Source of the DNA: Lanius collurio
Taxonomy: Eukaryota; Chordata; Aves; Passeriformes; Laniidae
Direction: 5' to 3'
NCBI GenBank assembly: GCA_020086605.1
Contig: JACBWW010000040.1
Location: forward strand, 6,148,433-6,212,432
Length of the DNA stretch: 64,000 nucleotides
Below, piece after piece: positions 12,501 through 23,866 of this stretch. A model generated the notes under the pieces. It was not told the DNA's origin. It did no database searches and saw nothing but the letters and a program-made list of their open reading frames with translations. Within the stretch, counting starts at the first letter, position 1, and each line of letters opens with the position of its first letter. A program made the position numbers and the translations under genes.

Positions 12501-15500
12501 GAGGAGGGATGGGTGTGCTGGGGTTTTTTTTCACCCTCTAAATTTTGTTCTGAATTTTTTGCCCATAACTGTGAAATAACTTTTGCTGGCAGAGTTTGAA
12601 TTGTCCCTGTCCCATAGCACCTGCCAGGTGATGGTTTACTTGTTCAGAGTAAATAAAACACAAATGATTATCCACTTAGCCATAATGCAGAGTGTCCTAG
12701 CTGACATGATCAGAGCTTTGCAAAGCCTCAAGGAGAACGAGAGGTTGATTACAACAATATTATGAATGTACAAGTGACATTCAGCAACAGCTGCTTACCC
12801 CAGAACACAAAAGGGTCTCTCCTGGGCTCTGTCTTTACGTGGTTCTGAAAATTGCTGCTGAAGTGAACAGGTTCTGACACAAAGGGAAAAACTTAAGTTT
12901 CTAAGGAAGAAACTAATGTTAGATCTAGCAAAATTAGCTTCCAAATTCCTAATTATCAATGTTTCTAAGGCAGAGCTTACAATAAATATGAGCCTGGTTA
13001 ATCATCACCCTTGTCTTTACTCTTTCTTGCTCTTGTAAATTCTCTAGTTGGTGGCTAACTAGAAAAAAATTTCCAAGATAAAAAGGATGATTTATTAAAC
13101 TAAAATGCCAGACAAATCACACAACATTTTGCTCCTCTCCTGAAGGAGGGTAAAGTTCCTACACATCTGCTAAGTGCTACAATTAGGAACTGAAAATTCA
13201 TTATCACACTTGCCTCCATCCTCACAGTAAAAACAGAACCTTTCCTTATATATTGAACCAAGGAGAGATAGATTTTGCTGTGGATTGTTCTAAAACATAA
13301 TAGGAAATAGTTATTTTTATGCTATTTGACAATTTGCATACCATGAATCCTGAAGAGTTAGCTGGTTTCCCACCGGTTTTTATCTAAGATGCTGGAACCA
13401 GGCAGCAGCAGCAGCAGCCCACACACCAAGCACAAACAAGCTGCCAAGCTCATTACCTCTGCTGCAGGTATTGGAGGGAACAGAACCCTTCAGTTCCTAA
13501 CCTGCCATGTGCTGGAACACTTGGTAACTGCCTCAAAAGGAGGTGAAATGAACACAGGCAACCTAAGACATCTTCTCTTCAGTAACATTTCCATTGCAGA
13601 AAGTATCTCAATGTTTCTGTTTAAAGGGGATTTTATGTCAGTGGCAACTACCCGCCCCATGGTTGGGTCCTCCCAGTCCCTTCCAGACACATTCTCTGTG
13701 ATTCACGTGGGCTTTGGAGAGCCAACGCAAAAAGGCAAGGAAAGGGGCACATTAAAAAGCAGGAGACAAGGATTTTTATTACAGAAGGGTCTGTTTACAT
13801 GTTTCCTCTTTGCCATGTCCAGGCTGGCCTTCCAGCAGCTCCACTCAGAGGTCCAGGTACAAACCAGCTTTGGGCTCCAGGTGAATCTCTAGGTTTTGAC
13901 ATCTGAGACCAAAACCTTTGGGAATTTTTTCACAAACCAGGCCAGAATATCAATTTATTACTGAAACTGGGTCAGTTCCACCTGGTTTCAGTTTACACAA
14001 GGCCCACATTAACTGGAAAGTTGACGTGACTTTTGTAACAGCATGTCCTTGCTAACTGCAGGAGTCAAACACCTGCCAGGAAGGCCAGCAGGGAAGAGCT
14101 ACAGGAGGCATTTGCAGAACATTTCAGAACAAATGATGGTTTCTGTTGGTTTGCATTCCAACCTGTACTGCTTTCCATACTCCATGAACTCACCAACCCA
14201 GGGGAATCACTCCTGAATATCTGTAACTACATTCCCAGGTTTTATTTGTTGCCCATGAAATGCACTTGGCTTGCTCCCTGACATGGATGGATAACCCTTA
14301 CAAAGCCTGTTCAAATCAAACACACTGCATAGGTAAACATTTAAAACACTCACTGGATGTGAAATTTTGTCATAAAAACACTTCTTCATTTTCATGCAGA
14401 AAATTCTTTTCTATGGGTTTTGATGTGCTTTTTCAGAAGCTGGGATTATTGGCCTTGCCTCTCCCTCCTTTCTCTTCCACCTGAATTGCACCTATGTTAA
14501 TATGTGTGAGAGAGAGACAGAGAAATTTCCACCCTTCTTTTTCTCCTCTGCCTTTTGCACTATTTTCTCTCTCTCTTTTCAGTCTGACCAGGAACACAGA
14601 AGATACAGTGTTGCTACACCATAATCACTCAGGCACAACAATTCAATGCCCTGCTAATCTTGAGCAAAATGGAAATTGTGTGAAAACAAGCAGCAGAATA
14701 CACAGATCTTTACAAATCTCCATAAGCCAGCCTGTGTCCTCATCTGGAAACTGCCTCTCCCCACAAAAAAAGCTTAGTGATCAAGTGACAAGTATTAACC
14801 GTGTCCAATTCATTAAGTTATTGCTCCAGAGTGAACAACTTCATTTTTATAGGATGTATTGAAAAAGTAATATATTATCCAAGTGGATGTACAAACATTG
14901 TCACTTGACACCCCACTGCCTTCAAGGCTTTATAAAGGAAGAAAAACTTGAAAAAAATCCTCATACAACACACACACAAAGTGGTTGGCAAAAAAAAAAA
15001 ATAGTAGTGATTGCCTTGCTCACTAGAAGAGCTCAAAACTGTTAGAATGTTGGAAACTAAAGAAGTGGAACTTAGAAATGCATTTTCATCACCCTCTCTA
15101 CGTGGCTGGTCCCCATCCCTATTCCTGCTCTTTTTGTCTCTTCCCCATCAAGGAAATTTGTCTCCAGGCAATCTGGGTTTATATCTCTCCAGGATATTAC
15201 CTCAAGATAAGAATCAAAGCTCTGATCTGAGGGAATGATTTCATCACTAATCTTTCCCCATTAGAAGAGCTCCAAGGTTAACAGAAATTAGTAAACATGT
15301 TTGAATCCTGCACTAAATTTCACTTTGCAGTGGGCTCTGTTAGACATTATTTATACTTCAGGGAGTGCTTTCAGGCAGTATCCCAGCAACAAATAGAAGG
15401 AAAAAATGCAAGGCACATTGCAGATTTGGCTGAATAAATAACATAAATACAGAAACATTGCTAGTTAGATGCTAAAGACGTGAGACGAGAACATTCTCTT

Positions 15501-18500
15501 CTGCATACGCATTTTTTGTGGAAAGACTTCTTTCGAATTACAGACTCATGACTACGTTTTGAAATTCATCCACAGCTAAGCTCACCCCTGAGAGAAGTCA
15601 TAATTAAAAAAAAATATATATATTGCCAATATTGGCATGTAGTTTCTATAAAGAATAAATCCTTTCCATTAAGATTATTCAGCAAATTATTTTTTAAAAA
15701 TCTGATTATCTCAGTGAAGGGTCTCATGGTTTCTCTGTATTAAATATCCCTAAAACATTGACTCCAATAGCAAAGAACATCTGTAGTCTTTTCAGTCTTC
15801 AGGTTCCCCATGAAGGGCCATTCTGGTCAGGTTCCCAGCTGCTGCAAGACAGCACGGCCTCAGAGAAGCCAGGGGAGATGCAGCTTATACCAGGTGACAA
15901 TCGGGCTGGGAGGTCTCCTCTAAACCATCAACTTCAGCATGATATTATCCCAGGCTTAAGCCAGTGCCTGGCTCAGCTCTCACTGATTCCATGGAGGGTG
16001 TCTCCCTGGGAGCATTTTTCCTCTCCCTGAGCAGCTGCTGCAGCCAGAGCTCTTTACTCCCATTCACGACTCCTGCCCCGCTGATGCTGAACGCTGCCTC
16101 CCACTCAGCTCAGTGACTTGGAGCAGCCAAAGGCACGTCGCCTGGTGCTCTTACTCTTCACTGATGCCATGGGGATGAATGGATGAGGAAAACCGGAGTA
16201 GACAGGAGAGCAGTGTGCTGTGCTGCTCTGGGAATGAAGGCATAGCTCCCACCTAAAATCAGTGTGAGTAAGGAACTCACTCTGGAAGTCAGTGCAGTGC
16301 CACGGTATCGAAATGCCCAGGTATGACCATGCAGATTGACCTGCTGCAGGATTATCCCCGTGCACATTTCACGGGTAATATCCCAAAGGCAAATACACCT
16401 ATGGACACAGAGTCAGCACACGTACATCAGCTTTCCCTTGGCTTCCTCTGGGTACAGATGGCTTTTTATATTTAAGCTTAACTAGAGCATGGAATTCTCT
16501 TGTACCTTATTTTGTTAAATTACTGAATTGCTGTCCAAGCTCAGAGTCTTCAGAGCATAGGGACTGGTGTATGCCTGGAGATCTCCACAAGGAACTGTGA
16601 GAAGCAGATATGGACCTGTATTCCAGTCCAGGAGCTTAAAGCACAGGAATCCAAAGATCCAGGGATCAATCAACACAGGCTCATGCTGGCAAGATGCTGG
16701 GCTCTCCTGTATACGTGTCCAACTCGTCAGTGCTTAGTCCTGAAAGGATTTCAGCGGAGACGTAAAATGATGGCAGCACTCAGACTTTCCAGAGTGGGGC
16801 TGCCAGAACTGCTCCTATCCTGCTCTGTCCCCAAAGAAACAAAAAGCCTATTTTTCCAGCCCCAGCTCATCCTAGTGAACAATGCATGCCAGATTACAGT
16901 CATTCACCAGGATGCAACCACTGTCATGCACCACTCTGTTACTAAGTACTCATAAATCCTGTCCATGGAGCAGAAAAGCACACGTGATTCCAGACAATTC
17001 CTAAGGTACATGTGGCAGGGCGTCTTTTCAGCAGCTTGGCTCTGTACTCAAGAGGCTACACAGGACCACGGATCTAATCAGACTACCAAGAACCTGACTT
17101 ACACCTCCATGCAGTTTGCAACGCCACTTCTTTGATTCTAAAGAGAGGGCAAACCGCCAAACCAAGCCCAACTGATACCAAAACTCCCGTTGTTACAGCA
17201 GTAAGATACAAATGACCTGTGTACCAAGTTACATTTTTGATCATGGAATACATTGTTTGCTTCTACTTGGGAGTTATTTTATGTTTCACAGACACACTGG
17301 CTCTTCTTTTTGGGTCAGTCCAGTGATAATCTTTAAAAATAAACCCACTAAGAACAAAGTATTATTTATCATCTGGTTTTTGCTATCTGCTTTAGAAACA
17401 GTTCTCCACTGCAACTTTAAAAGCCGACGCCTTAATGCACAGTGACAGATGGGCTGAGCTTTTCCTCTCTCTCTGATTAGTGTACAGTGTACATCAGCAG
17501 TCCCAGCCAGCACCACAGGTACATGTGGCAGTACAGCAGCCTCTCTGCTGCCCTGCTCCTTCCTTTCATGCCTGCATGACACACAACACACCAAATGACA
17601 CTGCTGCTCCTAACACCTGCCCCTATGGATTCTGGGAAGGTTAGAAACAACAGGAGAAATTGTTCCAGAAGTAAAATCCAGAAGGAAAGCATTGGATGAG
17701 CTCAACATTTGGAAGAGCTTTTGTTGAAATAATTCCATCAACTTTTATCTGAGCAAAACAAGATTTTTCAAAATAAGCCCTTTCATGCTCATCTGGGTAT
17801 GCCTGCATTAAGCCTGTGGCTGCTAAACAAACCCACGGGCTGATAACCATCTCTGCCACACCAGTGCAGAGCAGATTCACTGCTCTAAGGTTTTTATTTC
17901 TGTTTAGTCTGAAGACAATCCTTCACATGCCCTTGCAAGTTGATTTATGAGCACCACTATTCTGCTGAGCCCTCTTTCCTTAACACTTGCTGCTATTAAA
18001 ATTAGTAACTGATTTTCAAGCCCCGGATAGCTCAGGTGCAGGATTCTTCGGAAACACCCTGAGCTTACTCTCAGTATGCTCTTTCAAAGCCAAGAATAAA
18101 TCCAAAGTTTATTCTCTTAAGCTCTGAATCATTGAACTTTGCCCTTTTTTACTGGTTTGAGACCTGAAACTTCATTCTGCATGCTCAAAGTGAAACAGAA
18201 ATTTTGCTATGAGAAAGACGCTTGACAGCAGGGCCAGACAGGTGTGTGATACCTGGAGAATATTGGAAGCAGAATCTTCCTTTTCACATCTTTGTGGGGT
18301 TGTTCTGCTGACTTCTTGCACTAGAGCTGTAGGGGGAATGGCTCAAATATCAGGATCACAAGGGGCTAACTAGCCCCACATAAGGAACCCAGAACTTTCC
18401 CACTGGAAGTTTTCTCTATTTTTTCAACCTTATGAAAAGGCTATTTGACTATATTACAAAGAAAAATTTTTCAATAGCATAACTTCAGGAACAATTTCAA

Positions 18501-21500
18501 TGCTTTCCCCCCTCTTGGTGCTGGGAGAATTTAAGTTACTGGCATGAATGACAAGCCTATTTTGGGCAACTAAGGAAAGCTGCATGGCAAATGCAGCCTC
18601 CTGGCTTGCCCAGTAAGGCTCATGAACACCACATCATGCAACACCAGTGAGTGCCCCGACCTACGCACGGCCACTTGGGTGAAGCTGGAAAAGGAATGCA
18701 CAGCTCCTCCTGCCCACACTAGGAAACTCCTCTCATTTCATAAACTTTGAAACTGGTTTTAATTCATGGGTTGGACAGTTGAGTCACAGACCTGCTGGTC
18801 ACTTGGATGAACCCAGAGGATAAAAGGGCGAAATACAAATTAGTAGAAAAGCGAGTAACTGTAGCCAAGATTAATATTGAATTAGCTAACTGAAGAAATG
18901 GAAAGTTTTGGAGGTGACAACTCTCACACTACCTGAAAACAGCACCTAAGCTTGCAAGCATGGCACACCTGAATGTCACAGCCCAAAGGCTGAGTGTGAA
19001 AAATTTTGCTGAATAACTGAACTGTTTCTTAAGGTTTTTGCAGGAGCTTCATGCACCAAGGAGCTGCACAACAAATCTTGTTAGCTAATGGTCCTAGATA
19101 GACGAAATCCAACCCTTGAGGATTTGTGAATGAAGAATCTTGCACAAACACGATATCTTTTTGGCTCCAACAGAGCAGGTAGAATTACCTGGTCTTCCAG
19201 CAAGACCTTCCAAAGAACCATGGAGAACAAGGACGGGTGAAAGATGATTTCCTGCAGTGGGATACCTTACTTGGCAAAGAAGGGATCAGTTACCTTCTCA
19301 TATCAGTTGCAGTGTGAGTTAGTTGAACATGATTGGCAACCAATCTGGTTGCATATCCCTTCAAATCTGGATTCTGACTGAAAGCTGAGTTCCCAGATGA
19401 TTTCTTGGTTTTAAACTGAAACAACCCTTCACATTCTGGTTTTCATGGTACACAGACCACTTTAATAACATCAGTTATCAGCTGCTAGGCTAACAGTGGT
19501 TTTCTACTATTATTACATCATACCTGTTTTACTTGAGCTTTTCTCCAGAACAGTGTTCCAATTACAGTTTATTCTGACCACCACTTCCTGCCTTTGCTGT
19601 TTAAATATTTCAACATGCTGATGGAATATGGGGCCATCAGGATTCTTCCTACAGTGGAGTATCAGACTTTGCCTACAACCTCACTTATTTCCTCACTCTT
19701 TACCTTACTTTACCTTAAAGGAAGTAAGTTTCGCTTCAATTACCGTCAAATAGAATGAACACAAGATGGAAGCTCTGCCAAAGAGGCACTTCACAGCTTG
19801 TGGAAGAGGATGGAAAGAAGATGCCTGCACCAGCAGAGTACACAGACGTTAGTCAGGCAGTGTAACATGCCCATGGCTGTTCTACTTTGGAGTACAGCAG
19901 CTTGCATATTGGAGACAAAAAATAAGGAACCAGTGCCTGGTGTGTTCATTTGAAACCTTTCTCATTAGGACAAGGGGATAATGATGCATGAACGTTTCAT
20001 AGACTGAAAGACATTGACAGTTTTTTATTATATCCTGTCACTGACACACTGCAAGGGGACAGCCACAGGCAGTCTTTAGATACAACCCATCCAAGACCGC
20101 TGGAGAGAGAAATGCTATTGTCAGAAGGGGCCAGTCTAGGAGATGTGGGAAGGTGCTCGTGCCCCGCAAAGAGCCAGTGCTTACCCAAGTCACACTGGAG
20201 TGTTACTCAGTAAACCCAGACCCCAAAGGGGGCACACAACTACTTCTGCTTCAGAGAGCAGTGAAGTTCACCCAGAGGAAAGTGATGGTGCAACAGCCAT
20301 TCAAACGCAGGGGTTACAGGGCCCAGAAGGACCTCCTGACATCCCCCAGCTGACTGTGTGTGCACCAGGCTTTCACCCCGTGGTCATTGTGCCCAGTCCC
20401 ATGACACGCAGCTGAATCAGAGAACACCTTTCCAGAAAGGTCCTGTCTCCACAGAAAGAGGACAATGACAGAGATTGTTGCCAGCCCAGCTCCAGGCTGC
20501 AGCTGTTAAAAACCTGCCAATGCCTTTCTGGGGAGATGCAAGGGAAGATTATCCACCAGACAGCATATCTGAAAACATATGTTGAACAGTGCCAGGAGTA
20601 CCACAGCTCAGCCTTTAACCATAACCTTGGATTCAAAATACAAACCTCTCCTCGCTCCTCTCTCCCTGCACCGTGATTAAGCTTTCAAGCAGTGCTGCAG
20701 CAATGCAGGATGCTAAGCCAAGTTTTGGCAGCACATAGCATTCTCGGCACCAACCACAGAGAATTACAGGTATGGAAATGTATCAAATTAAAATAACTAC
20801 AAGTAATGCTTATTCAGAAGAAAAACAAATACACCATACTCTGGGAAAATGTTTAAATAGCTGAAACGAATCTTCAGCAAAATTATTTGCTTTGACATTG
20901 GTATGTGTTTTAGGCTAGCTAAATAATTCAAGTACTTTCCTTACATTACTTCTCCTTGAAATAAGAGTTTCATGTTTATTATTCATTATTCAGGTGGGGA
21001 GCTCTGCTTGCTATAAAAGTAAGTGGAACAAGCAGTTGCAGTAAGGTGAGATCTGGGACCCAAACACAGCTCATGAGCTTTGTACTAAAAGCATTTCCCA
21101 CCCAAGGAACAGGATACAACCTACAACCACTAATGTGGCAGGAGTAAAAACCCAGTTTCTTCCTCAAATAAGCGTAAACTATTAAAATAAAGCAACCGAC
21201 GCTGAGATTCATTTTATCTATCACCACAGGCTCTTTCTGACCGCTGCTTAGCATAGCCCCGCCCAGGTAAGGCATTTTCCCCGTCATTCCAAATGCACAC
21301 TGTGATGGGAATTGCTGTAATTAAAGGCAGCAAAATTTAACACACATCCCCTCTCTGTGAGGGGTTTCATTAAGTCAATAGCATTACCATCCCCAGGAAG
21401 AGTTATGTGATCTGCTCTCTGCCCACCTGCATGAACTACTTCATTTCCCTGTTGCTGAGCTCCACACCCGATCCTGCCCTGTGCCTGAGATGTAGAGGTG

Positions 21501-22181
21501 TTCAGCATCTAATGCATCCCCATGGCCGGAGTGGAGAGGAGAAAGGGCACAGTGCACTCTGGACCCAGCCCCATTGGAATCACAAATGGAACAGGTGATA
21601 CTTTTGTCTCAGGGCAGCGGATTTAATAAACCTGTCCCGACACCTTATGAAGTGTCGGGTTTAAAACCATCCCTGCAGCTCAGATTTCACCAGCAGAGTG
21701 CTCAGCATATTTTTGAGCTTTTTTCTATGTCTGTCTCACACTGCCAAGGTATTTTGCTCAGAGGTCAGAAATGTGGGCATGCTACCATAAAAGTCAGGAA
21801 ATCATTTACAGAATGCATAAAAATTGCTTTGCAGGGCAGTGACTCAGAGCTGAGAGGACATGACATAATCTCTTTGCTCTATAAACAAATGTGGTTAATG
21901 TATAGCCTTTAATACGCAATAATCAACGTTTCAAACAAGAAAAGATCCAACCCAGTTTCATTTCTCTGCTGATGACAGTGGAATTCAGCAGAAGACAGCA
22001 AGTATTCAGAAAGAATGTAGAGTCCCATCATTCATTACTACATGACAACTACCTCCACCTGCCACATTCCTCCTTTCCAGGACAAGTGAGATGGTTCACA
22101 CACATCCAGATAGAGGTATTTTGAAGAAGAGTTGGGTTATCCATCTATTTTTTTTTTTCCAAATCTGAGGTCAGTGCTTAC
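9521..22181 (-). other. SPTBN1: Intron between exon 2 and the short-isoform first exon
   Basis: About 12.7 kb of CpG-poor sequence. It holds short CAG and poly(A)/AT tracts (for example 14989-15002 and 15605-15622), a pyrimidine-rich plus-strand tract near 14565-14580, and no recognisable gene, RNA or mobile element. For long-isoform transcripts the short-isoform promoter and exon are also part of this intron. Confidence 0.8.
13404..13419. repeat. Short (CAG)n tract
   Basis: Five CAG units in intron. A similar short CAG run lies at 9728-9742. Neither is in a supported coding frame. Confidence 0.85.
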
Positions 22182-22329
22182 CAGCCAAAGCCTTGATGCG
22201 GGAGCGCTCAAACAGCCGAGCAGAACTGTTCTCATTGTCCCAGTCATCGACATCCCAGCGGTTGTTGACATCGCTGTACTGCTGTTGGATTTCAATGTTG
22301 TCGTAATCTGTCGCTACCGTTGTCGTCAT
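22182..22329 (-). CDS. SPTBN1: SPTBN1 exon 2, coding part: N-terminus of long beta-II spectrin
   Basis: This is the first coding exon of the long isoform of beta-II spectrin, the membrane-skeleton protein that pairs with alpha-II spectrin and binds actin, ankyrin and 4.1 proteins. Read on the minus strand, ATG at 22329-22327 opens 49 codons plus one base. The translation starts [20 protein letters not shown] and ends [18 protein letters not shown], which I recognise as the vertebrate SPTBN1 N-terminus, essentially identical to the mammalian protein. The exon ends G|GTAAGC (intron from 22181), leaving a G that completes the Asp codon of the next exon. The start context has A at -3. This segment precedes the calponin-homology actin-binding domain, whose exons lie outside the window to the left. 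Codon sense, a canonical donor and a canonical acceptor upstream all agree. Beta-I, beta-III and beta-IV spectrins have different N-termini, so the paralogue call is firm. Confidence 0.96.
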
Positions 22330-22381
22330 CCTGAGTCTTCTCCTTAGCCTCTCCTCACCATCAGATTCTTCTTAAAACCCT
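22330..22381 (-). other. SPTBN1: SPTBN1 exon 2 5' untranslated part with splice acceptor
   Basis: The 52 bases before the long-isoform ATG are flanked by a minus-strand acceptor at 22389-22382: a run of T, then GGCAG, with the exon starting at 22381. The start codon is therefore in the second exon, and a non-coding exon 1 must lie further right. The untranslated part contains a five-codon upstream ORF (22361-22344, M-V-R-R-G-stop) ending 14 bases before the main ATG. The acceptor position is inferred from consensus; a nearby AG could be used instead. Confidence 0.85.
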
Positions 22382-23299
22382 CTGCCAAAAAAAAGCACAT
22401 AAAAATAATCATTTAGATTATCTGTATATATTGGAAGAAAGTCAGAAAGGTCAAGCTCAAGAGTTCTGGTTTCAAAAATCAGTGACTTTTACTTGAAGCA
22501 TAAGCTCGAGAACAGGGGAGATACCAACCACTCCTTCAGAGAACAAATATTCTTAAAAAATTAAGTGCTTCAGCAAAGGCAGTAGCTTTGCTCCATGCAC
22601 ACATCCAAAATTGTAATGTTCAGCTCCACAAAGAGGAACATGGATGGAATGGTGCAGTAAAACACTTTCACAATTGTCATTTTCAAAAGCAGACCATTGG
22701 CTTTAGAGTTCTGTAAATGTTGGCTAAAGCATATGGAGCTGTGGATAACTCAGCTAAGAAAAACCTCAAGCACTAAGATGACCTCAATACCTTTACAAAA
22801 TGGTGCAAAATGATGGGAAAAAAACCACAGGTTTTTAAAAAACCACATAAGCATTTGAGTAGCAAAAGCCTTTTAACATGCGTATGAAGAAATATTTCTG
22901 TCTCCATATGCAAATACTGACTTTGTGACTGGTCCTGGAAATTTATTTATGAACTAATCCAGATAAAACCAACTAAATGATGCATTACTTTGAACTCTCC
23001 GCAGGAACAACATGGCACCCACCAACGCAACCCTTGGGGTGAGGTTCTCCTCTTTCAGGGTGCTGTTTGCATATTTATTCTGTTTTCTAATTAGGATTTG
23101 CATGTATTTATCAGTACTAGATATAAGAGAGGCAGACACCTCTGGAGGAGGAGGAGGAGAGAGGTTATACAAGAGAGGTTATACACGGCTGTGAGCTCAG
23201 TTGGAACAGCGCTGAGCATCCTCATCACCAGTCAGTACTCAGAGACACTCTGAGGAGCACAGAAACACACAGTTCACCTTTGCAAAACGCAATAATTAC
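22382..23299 (-). other. SPTBN1: Intronic spacer between exon 2 and the upstream CpG island
   Basis: AT-rich sequence with the acceptor of exon 2 at its left edge and the 14-base tandem duplication and GGA tract near its right edge. Nothing else is supported. Confidence 0.7.
23158..23185. repeat. Perfect 14-base tandem duplication
   Basis: AGAGAGGTTATACA occurs twice head to tail (23158-23171 and 23172-23185), preceded by a GGA-repeat tract (23143-23157). It lies between exon 2 and the candidate alternative first exon. Confidence 0.95.
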
Positions 23300-23354
23300 C
23301 AGAAATGCAGTTAAACACACGGGCAAGGGGGGAACCAGGGGGCCGCCCTTTTAC

Positions 23355-23415
23355 CTGGGCGGGACGCGCGCTCCCCTCACGACTCCCCGTCCGGGGCCTC
23401 TCTCGTCTTTTCTCT
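23355..23415 (-). other. SPTBN1: Candidate alternative non-coding first exon ending in CAG|GTAAAAG
   Basis: The minus strand reads ...CCCGCCCAG|GTAAAAGGG with the break between 23355 and 23354. A TATA-like run sits at 23450-23431, so initiation about 30 bases downstream would give an exon of roughly 60 bases. Joined to exon 2 at 22381 it would remove an intron of 973 bases. The donor is seen directly; the start and the use of the exon are inferred. Confidence 0.4.
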
Positions 23416-23610
23416 CTTTTAGCTCACTTTCTTATTTTAAAATATATTTTTTTTAAAGCAGCCACACAACCGCCTTCCCGGACAGCCCGGAGCGCAGAGG
23501 GGGTCGGAGCCGCCCCTCAGGGCAGGGCCGAGCCCGCCCTCCCCACGGAACCGAGCCCGCCCTCACGGCGGTGCCGGGGCCGCCCCTCACGGCCCTCCCC
23601 GCCCGCCGCA

Positions 23611-23630
23611 CTGGCGCCACCTGCCGGCCC
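23611..23630 (-). promoter_or_regulatory. Strong CTCF-type motif
   Basis: The minus strand reads GGGCCGGCAGGTGGCGCCAG. Against the known 19-base CTCF consensus (YGRCCASYAGRKGGCRSYR) the core AGGTGGCGCC matches throughout, with mainly one departure (G for A in the CCA part). It lies inside the CpG island upstream of exon 2 and could act as a boundary or promoter-loop anchor. Occupancy cannot be judged from sequence, and methylation in the CpG context would affect binding. Confidence 0.55.
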
Positions 23631-23858
23631 GGCCCCTGCCGGCACCCGCATGTCGCGACCTAAGTCCCCCTCGCTGGCGACAGACGGCGTGGCTGCCGTG
23701 GCTCACCAGCGGCGTTAATGCACCGTCCGGGCCCGGGATATCAGAGCCGGCTGGTTGTCCCCCGTCCCCACCTCACGGCAGGTCCGCCCCGTGTTTCCGC
23801 GCGGACAAATGCTGGCGCGGGGCGCAGAAATGGGAACGGAGCCGCGCTGGGGCGGCCG

Positions 23859-23866
23859 TTACATAA
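23859..23866. promoter_or_regulatory. D-box (PAR bZIP / NFIL3 type) TTACATAA
   Basis: TTACATAA (reverse complement TTATGTAA) matches the TTAYGTAA site of DBP, TEF, HLF and NFIL3 exactly. It lies in the CpG island about 450 bases upstream of the candidate start near 23415. Eight-base matches occur by chance, so only the location makes it notable. Confidence 0.3.

Noticed and set aside
13389..13892. Plus-strand 167-codon frame starting with a CAG-encoded Ser run
   Set aside because: No recognisable domain, no splice or promoter context; length not exceptional in a 64 kb scan.
14560..14584. Strong plus-strand pyrimidine tract plus CAG (acceptor-like)
   Set aside because: Wrong strand for SPTBN1 and no paired donor or credible frame downstream.
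23305..23718. Plus-strand 137-codon frame in the CpG island
   Set aside because: Pro/Arg/Ala-rich translation typical of GC-rich non-coding DNA; no homology recognised and antisense to SPTBN1.
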